The notes: generated by a model not told the origin, from the letters alone. 64,000 nucleotides of DNA from VBDM01 sp964430565 (GCA_964430565.1 CAYSFD010000028.1:62001-126000), one strand, 5' to 3'. Counted from the stretch's first letter, positions 34,737 to 43,596 are shown. Numbers and translations are program-made.

Positions 34737-36317
34737 ATGGCCAAGCTCGAAAAAGCGGATGTCGTCATCGTCGGCGCGGGCGCATCGGGCTCGGTCTATG
34801 CCGCGGTGCTGGCCAAGGCCGGCAAGAAGGTGGTGGTTCTCGAGCAGGGACCGGACTGGCAGCTCTCCGATCTGATCAGCTCGGATTTCTGGGGACGGCG
34901 GATCAAGGCCGCGGGCGCCCCCTTCCTTCTCGAAGGCAGGAATCCCTTCGGCTACGGTTTTCAATCGGGTTGGGGCGTCGGCGGGGCCGCGCTGCACTAC
35001 TTCGCGAACATGCCGCGTATGCTGCCGAACGATTTCAAGGTGAAGAGCGAGCACAATCGCGCGCTCGACTGGCCGATCTCCTACAAGGACCTCGCGCCTT
35101 ACTTCGACAAGGTTGCGCGCGACATCGGCGTTTCGGGCGACGCCAAGGCCGAGGAGATCTGGCGGCCGGCGGGCGCGCCTTACCCGATGCCGCCGATGAA
35201 GACTTTCCGCAACGGCGACATCTGGCTGAAGGGCTTCGAATCGGCCGGCATCCGCATGGTGCCGGCCGCGGTGGGCATGAATTCCACCGAATACAAGGGG
35301 CGCCCGGCGTGCATCTACGACGGCTGGTGCCACGTCGGCTGCCCGACCGGCGCGCTCTCCAATCCGCTGGTCACCTATCTCGCCGATGCCAGAAAGGCCG
35401 GCGCCGAGGTGCGCGCATGGAGCACGGTCACGCGCGTGCTCACCAACGCCAAGGGCAATCGCGTCACCGGCGTCGAGTACTACGACCAGAAGAAGGAGAA
35501 GCAATTCCAGCCGGCGAGTGTCGTGGTGCTCGCCGCGTGGTCGGCGCAGAACCCGCGCATCCTGCTCAACTCTTCGAATAAGAGTCACCCGAAAGGCCTC
35601 GCCAACAGGAGTGGCCTCGTCGGCAAATACATGATGACGCATTACGCCTCGGGCACCTGGGCGATCTTCGACGAAAACGTCGAGAACCACATGGGCACCA
35701 CCGGTGCGCAATACATGTCCTACGACCGCTACGGCAAGACCAGCCATAAGGGAGCTTTCGGCAGCACGTTCATCGTCGCCGGCTCCGCGCTCAAGACGAA
35801 CGACCTGGGCGGCTTCGCCAATGCGCGGCTCGACCTGTTCGGCGCCGACTTGCACGCCTTCATGAAGCGCGCCGCGCGCGGGCTGACCCGCATCAACGCC
35901 TTCGGCGAGGAAATGCCGAACATCGAGAACCGGATCGAGCTGGCGGGCGACAAGGACGAGTTCGGCATGCCGCTCGGCAGGATCATTCACAGCTACGACC
36001 AGGATGTCGCGGGGGTGTGGAACGCCAATTTCGAGGAAGGCCTCAAGATCGCCAAGGCCGCGGGCGCCAAGGAAGTCTGGTCCGCGCGCGGGAACATCCC
36101 GACCATCCACCTGATGGGCGGAACCATCATGGGCACGGGCGCGGGCAACTCGGTCGCGAACAGCTACGGCCAGACCCACGAGATCGCCAACCTCCACCTC
36201 GCGGGGCCGGGTTTGTTCCCGACCAGCGGCGCATCGAACCCGACCTACACGATCTTCGCCGTGTCGCTGCGCGGCGCCGAGCGGCTCGCCGCGAAATGGG
36301 GAACGATCGCCGCGTAG
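34737..36317 (+). CDS. GMC-family FAD dehydrogenase, large subunit
   Basis: A 526-residue flavoprotein without its own signal peptide. FAD-binding GAGASGSVYAAVLAKAGKKVVVLEQG is at the N-terminus. The GMC body contains GWGVGGAALHYFANMPR and the Cys-rich CIYDGWCHVGCPTGAL. The C-terminal catalytic region has HLMGGTIMGTGAGNSV and SGASNPTYTI. It matches the large subunit of gluconate/sorbitol-type dehydrogenases and probably rides with the upstream Tat subunit to the periplasm. Sugar acid or polyol oxidation is likely; the substrate is not decidable. Confidence 0.88.
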   Translation: MAKLEKADVVIVGAGASGSVYAAVLAKAGKKVVVLEQGPDWQLSDLISSDFWGRRIKAAGAPFLLEGRNPFGYGFQSGWGVGGAALHYFANMPRMLPNDFKVKSEHNRALDWPISYKDLAPYFDKVARDIGVSGDAKAEEIWRPAGAPYPMPPMKTFRNGDIWLKGFESAGIRMVPAAVGMNSTEYKGRPACIYDGWCHVGCPTGALSNPLVTYLADARKAGAEVRAWSTVTRVLTNAKGNRVTGVEYYDQKKEKQFQPASVVVLAAWSAQNPRILLNSSNKSHPKGLANRSGLVGKYMMTHYASGTWAIFDENVENHMGTTGAQYMSYDRYGKTSHKGAFGSTFIVAGSALKTNDLGGFANARLDLFGADLHAFMKRAARGLTRINAFGEEMPNIENRIELAGDKDEFGMPLGRIIHSYDQDVAGVWNANFEEGLKIAKAAGAKEVWSARGNIPTIHLMGGTIMGTGAGNSVANSYGQTHEIANLHLAGPGLFPTSGASNPTYTIFAVSLRGAERLAAKWGTIAA

Positions 36318-36414
36318 GCGTGCGCCTGCACCGCATCATCCATCCGGAGGTCCTGCACGCTCCTCGCCTGCGCGTCGCCGGCTCGGTCGTAAGCAGCAGT
36401 AACGAGAGGGAAAT

Positions 36415-37569
36415 ATGGCCAAGTTGACGCTCTACTACGCAACCAACCGCAAACACGAAGGCAAGGATCGCTGGCATCCGGACTCGTACGGCACGAAGTT
36501 CAGCGACGACGGAATGGAGAATCTTCGCTTCGGTTTTGTGAGTGTCGATGCCGACGACAAGAAGATAGACAAGTTTCTGAACGCCGACATGAAGGATTGC
36601 GGCGCCGGCGACGGCATCGGCCTCGGCGATTATCTGGCGGGTTGCGCCGAGTCCGCCCGAATCGAGGCATACAGAGAAGCGATCAGTGCGGACATTGCCG
36701 AGGTGGAGCAAAAAAACGCGAAGCTCGGCTCGAAAGGGATGTTCGCGGACGTCATGTCCGACATGGAAAAAAGCAGCGATGTGCTGATCTACATACACGG
36801 CTTCAACGTTTCCTGGTTCAGCGCCGTAGGTTACGCCCTGGCCCTGCAGATCATGCTGCGGAACGCCAGAACGCGTGATCCGGAGCAAAACGTCCTGGTC
36901 GTATTGTTCACCTGGCCTTCGGATGGAATGGCGCTGCCCTGGGCATCGTACAAATCGGATCGCTCCGAGGCGACGGGTTCCGGCGCGGCCGTGGGGCGCG
37001 CTTTCCTGAAGGCCCGCGATTTCCTCGCCGGGCTGCGCGACCGCGCCAAGAAGGGCGGTAAAGAGCTGTGCGGTCAGGATATTCACCTGCTCTGCCATTC
37101 CATGGGGAACTATCTGTTGCAGAGTGCGCTCGCCCGCACGTTCGACTTCACGCCGGGCAATACCTTGCCGCGGCTCTTCGAACACGTGTTCCTGTGTGCG
37201 CCGGATGTCGACGACAGCGCATTGGAGTCGGGCCAGCCCCTCGCGCAAGTCGACCAGGTCGCGCGTAATGTCACGGTTTATCACAATCGCGGCGACAAGG
37301 CGATGGTGATCTCGGATTACACCAAAGGTAACCCGGAGCGGCTCGGCGGTTCGGGCGCCGCGCATCCTGCGTTGCTGCATAACAAGGTTCATCAAGTCGA
37401 ATGCACACCGGTGGTCGATGACTTCATCCAGCATAGTTATTACCTCACCGGCAACATCAACGCCGACATACGCGCCAGCATCGACGGCTGGGAACAGGAT
37501 GATCCTCGGCGCATCCGGGAGCGCAATGCCACGTTGAACAATGTCTGGGTAATGAAGAAGCAGTCATGA
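36415..37569 (+). CDS. DUF900-type alpha/beta hydrolase
   Basis: A 384-residue protein starting MAKLTLYYATNR. Alpha/beta hydrolase features are visible: IYIHGFNVSW (oxyanion region, near residue 125) and the nucleophile elbow CHSMGN near 225. VDDSAL and a late His (HNKVH) may complete the triad. No signal peptide. The family is uncharacterised (esterase/lipase-like). It is the last gene before the second copy of the 60-bp repeat. Confidence 0.8.
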   Translation: MAKLTLYYATNRKHEGKDRWHPDSYGTKFSDDGMENLRFGFVSVDADDKKIDKFLNADMKDCGAGDGIGLGDYLAGCAESARIEAYREAISADIAEVEQKNAKLGSKGMFADVMSDMEKSSDVLIYIHGFNVSWFSAVGYALALQIMLRNARTRDPEQNVLVVLFTWPSDGMALPWASYKSDRSEATGSGAAVGRAFLKARDFLAGLRDRAKKGGKELCGQDIHLLCHSMGNYLLQSALARTFDFTPGNTLPRLFEHVFLCAPDVDDSALESGQPLAQVDQVARNVTVYHNRGDKAMVISDYTKGNPERLGGSGAAHPALLHNKVHQVECTPVVDDFIQHSYYLTGNINADIRASIDGWEQDDPRRIRERNATLNNVWVMKKQS

Positions 37570-37586
37570 AGACGGGGTGAGCGAGT

Positions 37587-37646
37587 TCTTTCCCCTCTTG
37601 CCTTCAGGAGGGGTGCCGCCGCAGGCGGCGGGGTGGTCGTGTCAGG
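37587..37646 (+). repeat. Palindromic intergenic repeat, copy E
   Basis: 58 of 60 bases match copy D at 34037, same orientation. It lies between the hydrolase stop and a row of gene fragments, so it may mark a past recombination point. Confidence 0.85.
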
Positions 37647-37664
37647 TCACGCCCTGTCAGGTTA

Positions 37665-37817
37665 GGGCTGCAGAACTACACCGTCTTCCATGCCGGCGTC
37701 GGCGTGGGCTTGAAGGACTCGGCGGCGGCAAAGGCGCTGATCAAGTTCCTCACCACGCCGGCCGCCGGCGCCGTGTTCAAGGCGAAGGGGCAGGAGCCGG
37801 GGCGAGATGCAGTGTAG
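37665..37817 (+). pseudogene. C-terminal fragment of a molybdate-type (ModA-like) binding protein
   Basis: One frame reads LQNYTVFHAGVGVG, then AAAKALIKFLTTPAAGAVFKAKGQEPG and a stop. This is the C-terminal signature of ModA-like periplasmic binding proteins. Nothing of the first 200 residues remains; upstream lies repeat copy E. It is a gene remnant. Confidence 0.6.
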
Positions 37818-37840
37818 CGCGCGGACGGTGAATAAGGACT

Positions 37841-37948
37841 CGCGGAGATGGCCATCCCGACCTCGAGGCAGAGGACGTCCGTCAGGCGCTCGCCTATGCG
37901 GCCGCCATCGCCGAGGACCAGATCCATCCGATCCCCGCGGGGAAGTGA
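37841..37948 (+). pseudogene. C-terminal fragment of a DUF433 antitoxin-like gene
   Basis: The frame reads GHPDLEAEDVRQALAYAAA and stops at TGA 37946. The PDLxxEDVRxALxYAA pattern is typical of the end of DUF433 proteins, which are paired with DUF5615 PIN-like toxins. The N-terminal half is missing. The stop overlaps the ATG of the next fragment. Confidence 0.55.
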
Positions 37949-38040
37949 TGCGGTTCCTCGCGGACGCGGGGATCTCGCCCAAGACCGTCGAATTCCTGCG
38001 CCGGCGCGGCCATGACGCACTGGAAAATTTCGCCGGATGA
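37948..38040 (+). pseudogene. N-terminal fragment of a DUF5615 PIN-like toxin gene
   Basis: Only 30 codons: MRFLADAGISPKTVEFLRRRGHDA followed by a short tail and stop. The start matches DUF5615 (MRFLADxxxSPxTVxFLRxxGHD), a family of about 110 residues. With the preceding DUF433 fragment it is the ruin of a toxin-antitoxin pair. The TGA overlaps the next ATG. Confidence 0.6.
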
Positions 38041-38351
38041 AGATCTTCCGGGACTACGAAGGCCGAGCAATCCGGTTGACCGACGAGCGCCTGGCGCACA
38101 TCCTCGAGCACCCGGAAATGGCCGAGCTCGAGCTGCAGATCGAGGCCACGCTCGTCAAACCGCAAAGCGTCATACAATCCGCGAGCGACGACGAGGCGCA
38201 GCTCTACTACCGTTTCTATACCGGGACGAAAATCGGCGATAAGTTCCTGTGCATGGTGGTGAAGGTATTGCCGGACGACGCATTCGTGGTCACCGCGTAC
38301 CTGACCGACAAAGTGAAAAGAGGTGAGCGACTATGGCCGAAAAACGATTGA
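38037..38351 (+). CDS. DUF4258-like small protein, possible toxin
   Basis: A 104-residue protein (MKIFRDYEGRAIRLTDERLAHILEHPEM ... YYRFYTGTKIGDKFLCMVVK ... ERLWPKND). The pattern resembles DUF4258 or the RelE/PBECR nuclease-fold group found in toxin modules. The next gene, a DUF2283 protein, overlaps it by 19 bases. This coupling and size fit a toxin-antitoxin pair, but no activity can be read from sequence. Confidence 0.6.
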   Translation: MKIFRDYEGRAIRLTDERLAHILEHPEMAELELQIEATLVKPQSVIQSASDDEAQLYYRFYTGTKIGDKFLCMVVKVLPDDAFVVTAYLTDKVKRGERLWPKND

Positions 38352-38533
38352 AGATCTGGTATGACCGCGAGGGCGATTACCTGGAGGTCATCTTCGACCA
38401 GCGGCCGGGCTTTTTCCGGGAAACGGCAAACGATCAGGTCATGGAGAAAGTGGACGAGCGCGGCAACGTGATCGGGTTTTCCGTCCTCAAGGTCAGCGCG
38501 CTGAAAAAAGAACCGCTCGACGTCGCGCTCTGA
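38333..38533 (+). CDS. DUF2283 small protein, possible antitoxin
   Basis: A 66-residue DUF2283 protein (LKIWYDREGDYLEVIFDQRPGFFRE ... VIGFSVLKVSAL). It starts inside the preceding DUF4258-like gene, giving coupled translation. DUF2283 proteins commonly lie next to such small partners and are thought to be antitoxin-like; that role is inferred. Confidence 0.7.
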   Translation: MAEKRLKIWYDREGDYLEVIFDQRPGFFRETANDQVMEKVDERGNVIGFSVLKVSALKKEPLDVAL

Positions 38534-38590
38534 TGCGGCAGCGCTGAGCGAGTGGCGATGCTCGGATAGCTGGCGCAAACCGGAGTCGCC

Positions 38591-39513
38591 ATGCGCTGGG
38601 TCGCACCCACAGAAAAAGACACCGCCAACCAGACGCTGGAGAAGAACCTCTGGGACGCGGCGGACCAGTTCCGCGCCAACTCCGGGCTCAAGGCGGGCGA
38701 GTATTCCGGGCCGGTCCTCGGCCTGATCTTCCTGCGCTTCGCCGAAGCGCGCTTCGCCAAGCGCCGCGCCGAGCTGGAGAAGGCCAGCGCTTCCCCGCGC
38801 CGCGGCAACTCGCGCATCGACGATCCCAAGGCCTACATGGCCGAGGGCGTCCTGTATCTCACGCCCAGCGCACGCTTCGACTATCTGCTGCAGCGTCCCG
38901 AAGGCAGCAACGTCGGCAAAGCGGTCAACGAGGCGATGGCCGACGTCGAGAAACACAACCCGCAGCTCGCGGGCGTGCTGCCGCGCAACTACCAGATCTT
39001 CAACGGCACGCTCTTGAAGGAATTGCTGAAGAAAGTCTCCGAGATTCCCGTCAGCCTCGACTACGACGCCTTCGGGCGCATCTACGAATACTTCCTCGGC
39101 CAGTTCGCCCGCACCGAGGGACAGAAGGGCGGCGAGTTCTACACCCCGGCGCCCATCGTGCGCCTCATGGTCGAGATCCTCGAGCCCTTCCACGGTCGCA
39201 TCCTCGACCCGGCCTGCGGCTCGGGCGGTATGTTTGTCCAGTCCGCGCGCTTCGTCGCCGAGCACAAGAAGAACCCCGCGTCCGAGCTCTCGATCTTCGG
39301 CGTCGAAAAGACCGACGACACCGGGCGCCTCGCCCGCATGAACCTAGCCGTGCACGGGCTGGAGGGCGACATCCGCCACGGCGGCGAGGTCAACAGCTAC
39401 TACGACGACCCGCACAAGGCCGTGGGCGCCTTCGACTTTGCGCTGGCCAATCCGCCGTTCAACGTCAACGCCGTGGACAAGGAGCGCCTCAAGGACGCCG
39501 TCGGCCCGGGCCG
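38591..39513 (+). pseudogene. hsdM: 5' part of type I restriction methylase gene hsdM
   Basis: Codons from 38591 give the N-terminal HsdM helical domain (TLEKNLWDAADQFRANSGLK). The N6-adenine methylase core follows, with motif I DPACGSGGMF near residue 211 and motif IV NPPFN near 290. After KERLKDAVGPG the HsdM similarity ends abruptly and the frame runs 20 more codons of out-of-frame sequence to a stop at 39577. The C-terminal third of HsdM and the specificity subunit are missing. Confidence 0.8.
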
Positions 39514-39780
39514 AAGCTCACCACCGAGGAGCGCGACGAGGTCAAGAAGGTGGCGCGCCAGTTGCTCGATCGGTTGAATGCGCTTCTTGTTCTCGGCTGG
39601 CGTCAAAAGGTCCAGGCTCGCGCCGGGGTGCGGCTCGCGATCGAGGACGCGCTGGACGAAGGCTTGCCGCGCGCCTACACGAAGGAGACCTATCAAGCCA
39701 AATGCAATGTGCTGTTCGAGCACGTGTACGAGTCTTATATGGGTGATGGCGATAGTCTGTACACACAGGCTGCGAGTTGA
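39514..39780 (+). pseudogene. hsdR: 3' end of type I restriction endonuclease gene hsdR
   Basis: Directly after the hsdM break, in another frame, the sequence reads KLTTEERDEVKKVARQLLDRLNALLVLGW, then PRAYTKETYQAKCNVLFEHVYESY to a stop. This is the C-terminal part of HsdR. hsdS and almost all of hsdR have been lost by a single deletion consistent with the order hsdM-hsdS-hsdR. Confidence 0.75.
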
Positions 39781-39786
39781 CCGGCG

Positions 39787-40326
39787 ATGCCCCAAGCTGA
39801 TTCGATGCCGGCGCTTCTGATCGATGCTCTCGCTTTTGCAGCCGAAAAACACCGTAATCAGCGGCGCAAGGACGCCGAGGCCTCGCCCTACATCAACCAT
39901 CCAATCGCGCTGGCGCGCGTCCTCTCGATCGAGGGCGGGGTAGACGACAGCGTCGTGCTTGTCGCTGCCCTACTGCATGACACCATCGAGGACACCGAGA
40001 CCACCTACGACGAATTGACTGAGCAGTTCGGGAATGAAATCGCTGATGTGGTTCGTGAAGTTACCGATGACAAGTCGCTGCTCAAGCCGGAGCGCAAGCA
40101 GTTGCAGATCGAGCACGCGCCGCATTTGTCGCGGGCGGCCAAACTGGTGAAGCTCGCCGACAAAATCGCCAACCTGCGCGACGTGGCCGACCATCCGCCT
40201 TCGAAATGGCCTCTGGAACGCCGGCGCGAATACTTCGACTGGGCGAAGCGAGTAGTGGACGGCCTGCGCGGCGCGCACGCTCGGCTCGAAGCGCTGTTCG
40301 ACGCGGCCTACGCACGCAGGCCTTAG
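39787..40326 (+). CDS. Small HD-domain (p)ppGpp hydrolase, MESH1-like
   Basis: A 179-residue protein comprising only an HD hydrolase domain of the RelA/SpoT type: RRKDAEASPYINHP (first His), ALLHDTIEDT (HD pair) and later KLADKIANLRD with the conserved Asp. No synthetase or regulatory domain is present, so it fits small alarmone hydrolases that degrade (p)ppGpp or NADPH. It starts seven bases after the hsdR remnant. Confidence 0.85.
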   Translation: MPQADSMPALLIDALAFAAEKHRNQRRKDAEASPYINHPIALARVLSIEGGVDDSVVLVAALLHDTIEDTETTYDELTEQFGNEIADVVREVTDDKSLLKPERKQLQIEHAPHLSRAAKLVKLADKIANLRDVADHPPSKWPLERRREYFDWAKRVVDGLRGAHARLEALFDAAYARRP

Positions 40327-40341
40327 AATTCTGAGCGCGGC

Positions 40342-40363
40342 CGGCGATCTGCATTACCATACC
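40342..40363 (+). promoter_or_regulatory. 22-bp element upstream of selO, shared with 47795
   Basis: The 22 bases CGGCGATCTGCATTACCATACC (given here as positions 40342-40363; the core is GCATTACCATACC) are identical at 47795-47816. Both copies end 25-30 bases before an ATG. TACCAT inside could be a -10 box. It may be a shared promoter type or regulator site. Confidence 0.4.
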
Positions 40364-40392
40364 TTTCCCGCCCGCTTTTCGAGTACCGATCG

Positions 40393-41973
40393 ATGCAATC
40401 CCTGCGTTTCGACAACCGCTTCGTGCGCGACCTGCCCGCCGATCCGCAGGCCGGGCCGCAGCGGCGGCAGGTGCACAAGGCGCTGTACTCGCGGGTGGAG
40501 TCCACGCCGGTGGCCGCGCCGCGGCTGATTGCGCATTCGCACGAGGTGGCGTCGCTGCTGGGCATCGCCGCGGCCGATGTCGCATCGCCCCAGTTCGCCC
40601 GGATTTTCTCCGGCAACGCGCTGCTCGACGGCATGCAGCCCTACGCGGCCAACTATGGCGGGCACCAGTTCGGCAACTGGGCCGGGCAGCTCGGCGACGG
40701 CCGCGCGATTACTCTGGGCGAAACGATCAACGCGGCGGGCGAGCGCTGGGAGCTGCAATTGAAGGGCGCGGGCCCGACCCCGTATTCGCGCAGCGCCGAC
40801 GGCCGCGCCGTGTTGCGCTCGTCGGTCCGTGAATTTCTGTGCAGCGAGGCGATGCACCACCTTGGCGTGCCCACCACGCGCGCGTTGAGCCTGGTGGCGA
40901 CGGGCGAAGAAGTCGTGCGGGACATGTTCTACGACGGCCGCGCCAGGCCCGAGCCGGGCGCGATCGTGTGCCGGGTGGCGCCGTCGTTCATTCGCTTCGG
41001 CAACTTCGAGCTGCCGGCGTCGCGCGGCGACTTCGTGCTGCTCAAGCAGTTGATCGATTTCACCATCCGCCGCGATTTCCCGGAGTTGATTTCCGAAAAA
41101 AGCGGCGACGAACAACTGTACGCGGAGTGGTTCGCCCAGGTGTGCGAGCGCACCGCGCGGATGATTGCGCACTGGATGCGGGTGGGCTTCGTGCATGGGG
41201 TGATGAACACCGACAACATGTCGATCCTCGGCCTGACCATCGACTACGGGCCGTATGGCTGGATCGACGACTTCGACCTCGATTGGACGCCCAACACCAC
41301 CGATGCGGAGGGGCGCCGCTACCGCTTCGGGCAACAGGCGCAGATCGCGTATTGGAATCTGGGCCGGCTCGCGACCGCGCTGGTGCCGGCCTTCGGCTCC
41401 CACGATCCCCTGCGCGCCGGGATGCAGCGCTACGTGGACTCGTACAACGAGGCGGACCGCGACAACATCGCGGCAAAGCTCGGCCTCGCCGAATGCCTGG
41501 ATGAAGACGTTGAGCTCATGCAGGCGCTGTACGCGCTGCTGCAGGAAGCCGAGGTCGACATGACGCTGTTCTTCCGCGCGCTCAACGACGTGGACCTGAA
41601 CGCGCCGACCGATTCGCCCAAGCTATCGCCGCTCAGCTCGGCGTTCTATGACGAGGCGAAAATGCAACACGCCCAACCGCAATTCAACGACTGGCTGGCG
41701 CGCTACGGCGCGCGCGTGCGCCGCGATAAGGGGCCGCCGGAGGAGCGGCGCGCACGCATGCATGCGGCCAACCCGCGCTACGTTCTGCGCAACTACCTGG
41801 CGCAGCAGGCGATCGACCGCGCCGAGCAGGGCGATGACGCGGGCATCCACGAATTGCTCGAGGTGTTGCGCCGCCCGTACGACGACCAGATCGGCCGCGA
41901 GCAGTTTGCCCAGCTCAGGCCGGATTGGGCGCGCGACCGCGCCGGGTGTTCGATGCTGTCCTGCAGCTCCTGA
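40393..41973 (+). CDS. selO: Protein adenylyltransferase SelO (YdiU)
   Basis: A 526-residue pseudokinase-fold AMPylase. Visible family marks: ANYGGHQFGNWAGQLGDGRA (nucleotide-binding region), LQLKGAGPTPYSR, RVAPSFIRFGNFE, HGVMNTDNMSILGLTIDYGP (active-site Asn/Asp) and the redox C-terminus AGCSMLSCSS. The usual selenocysteine position of eukaryotic SelO is Cys here. SelO AMPylates proteins involved in redox balance under oxidative stress. It stands alone. Confidence 0.95.
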   Translation: MQSLRFDNRFVRDLPADPQAGPQRRQVHKALYSRVESTPVAAPRLIAHSHEVASLLGIAAADVASPQFARIFSGNALLDGMQPYAANYGGHQFGNWAGQLGDGRAITLGETINAAGERWELQLKGAGPTPYSRSADGRAVLRSSVREFLCSEAMHHLGVPTTRALSLVATGEEVVRDMFYDGRARPEPGAIVCRVAPSFIRFGNFELPASRGDFVLLKQLIDFTIRRDFPELISEKSGDEQLYAEWFAQVCERTARMIAHWMRVGFVHGVMNTDNMSILGLTIDYGPYGWIDDFDLDWTPNTTDAEGRRYRFGQQAQIAYWNLGRLATALVPAFGSHDPLRAGMQRYVDSYNEADRDNIAAKLGLAECLDEDVELMQALYALLQEAEVDMTLFFRALNDVDLNAPTDSPKLSPLSSAFYDEAKMQHAQPQFNDWLARYGARVRRDKGPPEERRARMHAANPRYVLRNYLAQQAIDRAEQGDDAGIHELLEVLRRPYDDQIGREQFAQLRPDWARDRAGCSMLSCSS

Positions 41974-41985
41974 GCCGGGCGCGCT

Positions 41986-43107
41986 TCAATCAAAACTAAC
42001 GATCTCCACCCAATTCGCCCCTTTCCCCGTCGGAACCTTCTGCAGCAGCTTGAGCGCGCCGCTCGCCTGCTCGATCGCATAAACCGAGATCGTTTCCGAT
42101 TTTTCCCCGGAGGCGACGAGGAATCTTCCCTTGGGATCGATCGCGAATCCGCGCGGCTGCTTTTCGGTCGGTGTGCTCGAGAGGTAGCTGAGTTTCCCGC
42201 TCGCCGCGTCGACGCTGAACGCCGCGAGGGTGTTCGAAGTGCGCTCCGAGGCGTACAGGAATTTTCCGTTCGGGGTCATGTGAATGTCCGCGGCCCAGAT
42301 GTCGTTGTCGGTGTTGCGCGGGTGGGGGCGCGGCGAGCCGGGCTGGAGCTTGGTATCCGGCGGCAGCGCTAAGGCCGAGCTCGCTTCGGTCAGCAAGCCC
42401 GTCTTCGCGTCGAGCGACAGCGTGTGCACCGTGGCGAGGAGCTCCGAGAGCAGGTACACGAACTTGTTGTCGGGCGAGAAGACGAAGTGGCGCGGGCCGG
42501 TCCCGGGTTTCATCTGGAGGACCGCGGGCGTGTTCGAGGAAAGCCGCCCGGTCTTCGCGTCGAAGACGAACTGGAAGATCTGGTCGGTGCCGAGGTTCGG
42601 GACGAAGACGAAGCGGTTGCTCGCGTCCACGAGGATCGAGTGGGCGTTGCGGCCCCCCGGGATCACCTGCAGGGGCTCCGCCGCAACGCGGCCGTCCGCG
42701 CCGACCGCGTTGACGCTCACCAGGTGAGCGCCGTAGGACGCGCCGAAGAGGAAGCGCCCGGTGCGGTCGAGCGAGATGTACGGGAAGCTCTCCGCGAGGG
42801 GCGCGGTGGACAGGGGCTTCAAGGCGCCCGAGCCTGAGTCGATGGCATAGACGTGCACCGTATACGGCTTCGAGCGCGAGACCGCGTAGAGCCGGCGCCG
42901 GTCCGGGCTCACCGCCATCGGCATCACCACTTTCGCCACCTGGACGCGCGCAAGGGTTTTCAGCGCGCCGTCCGCCTGCAGGCTCCAGGCACCGATCTCG
43001 CCGTCCTCGGCGTTCGAGACGTAAACGAAGGTTCCCGCCAGAGCCGAGGTGCTTGCCAGTGCCGACATGGCGATGATCCCCTTGGTGAGTTTCGAGAAAG
43101 GCTTCAT
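41986..43107 (-). CDS. Exported lactonase-family beta-propeller protein
   Basis: A 373-residue protein with a signal peptide (MKPFSKLTKGIIAMSALAST, ending ALAG), start at 43107. It has seven blade-like repeats of the 6-phosphogluconolactonase (Pgl/YbhE) family: VYVSNAEDGEIGAWSL, RFLFGASYGAHLVSVN, RFVFVPNLGTDQIFQF, KFLYASERTSNTLAAFSVD, RFLVASGEKSETISVY. Cytoplasmic Pgl lacks a signal peptide, so the substrate may be different here. Confidence 0.85.
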   Translation of the reverse strand: MKPFSKLTKGIIAMSALASTSALAGTFVYVSNAEDGEIGAWSLQADGALKTLARVQVAKVVMPMAVSPDRRRLYAVSRSKPYTVHVYAIDSGSGALKPLSTAPLAESFPYISLDRTGRFLFGASYGAHLVSVNAVGADGRVAAEPLQVIPGGRNAHSILVDASNRFVFVPNLGTDQIFQFVFDAKTGRLSSNTPAVLQMKPGTGPRHFVFSPDNKFVYLLSELLATVHTLSLDAKTGLLTEASSALALPPDTKLQPGSPRPHPRNTDNDIWAADIHMTPNGKFLYASERTSNTLAAFSVDAASGKLSYLSSTPTEKQPRGFAIDPKGRFLVASGEKSETISVYAIEQASGALKLLQKVPTGKGANWVEIVSFD

Positions 43108-43218
43108 GGTCGACCCCTTCAGGCGTTGATGCGGATGAAGTGCATACGCTCCGGCATGGTTCTCAGGTCTTGCAATCCGGAACGAGAAGAACGACGACCT
43201 GGAGCCCAAGGCCTTCCG

Positions 43219-43596
43219 CTAGCGTCCGTCCCGCCGCACCACGACGATGCGCCGGTCGCCGAACACCAGTGCGCTCGCCGCCCAGGAGATGAGCGCATAC
43301 ACGATCGCGCCGAGCACCGCGGACCAGAACCCGCCGACGCTGAATCCCTTGACGAAGGACGCCACGAACCAGAACAGGAGCCCGTTGATCACGAAGATGA
43401 ACAAGCCCAACGTCAGGACGGTGACCGGCAACGTCAACAGCACGATGAGCGGCCGGATCAGGGTGTTGACGAGCCCGAGCACGAGCGCTGCGATGAGCGC
43501 GGTGTAGAAGCTCTCCACCTGCACCGAGGGCACGAGGTAGGGCAGGGCGAGCAGCGCGAGCGCGTTGATCAACCAGACGAGGAGGAGGTTCGCCAT
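43219..43596 (-). CDS. Phage holin family 4 (DUF360-like) membrane protein
   Basis: A 125-residue inner-membrane protein with four hydrophobic segments (LLLVWLINALALLALPYLV; FYTALIAALVLGLVNTLI; LPVTVLTLGLFIFVINGLLF; FWSAVLGAIVYALISWAAS). The pattern NTLIRPLIVLLTLPVTVLTLG is the hallmark of the family, which is widespread in non-phage loci. Function unknown. Confidence 0.85.
   Translation of the reverse strand: MANLLLVWLINALALLALPYLVPSVQVESFYTALIAALVLGLVNTLIRPLIVLLTLPVTVLTLGLFIFVINGLLFWFVASFVKGFSVGGFWSAVLGAIVYALISWAASALVFGDRRIVVVRRDGR

Noticed and set aside
43140..43190. Plus-strand string ending IRNEKNDDLEPKAFR-stop before the holin-like gene
   Set aside because: It looks protein-like and could be a gene end, but no family could be recognised and it is too short to support a call.
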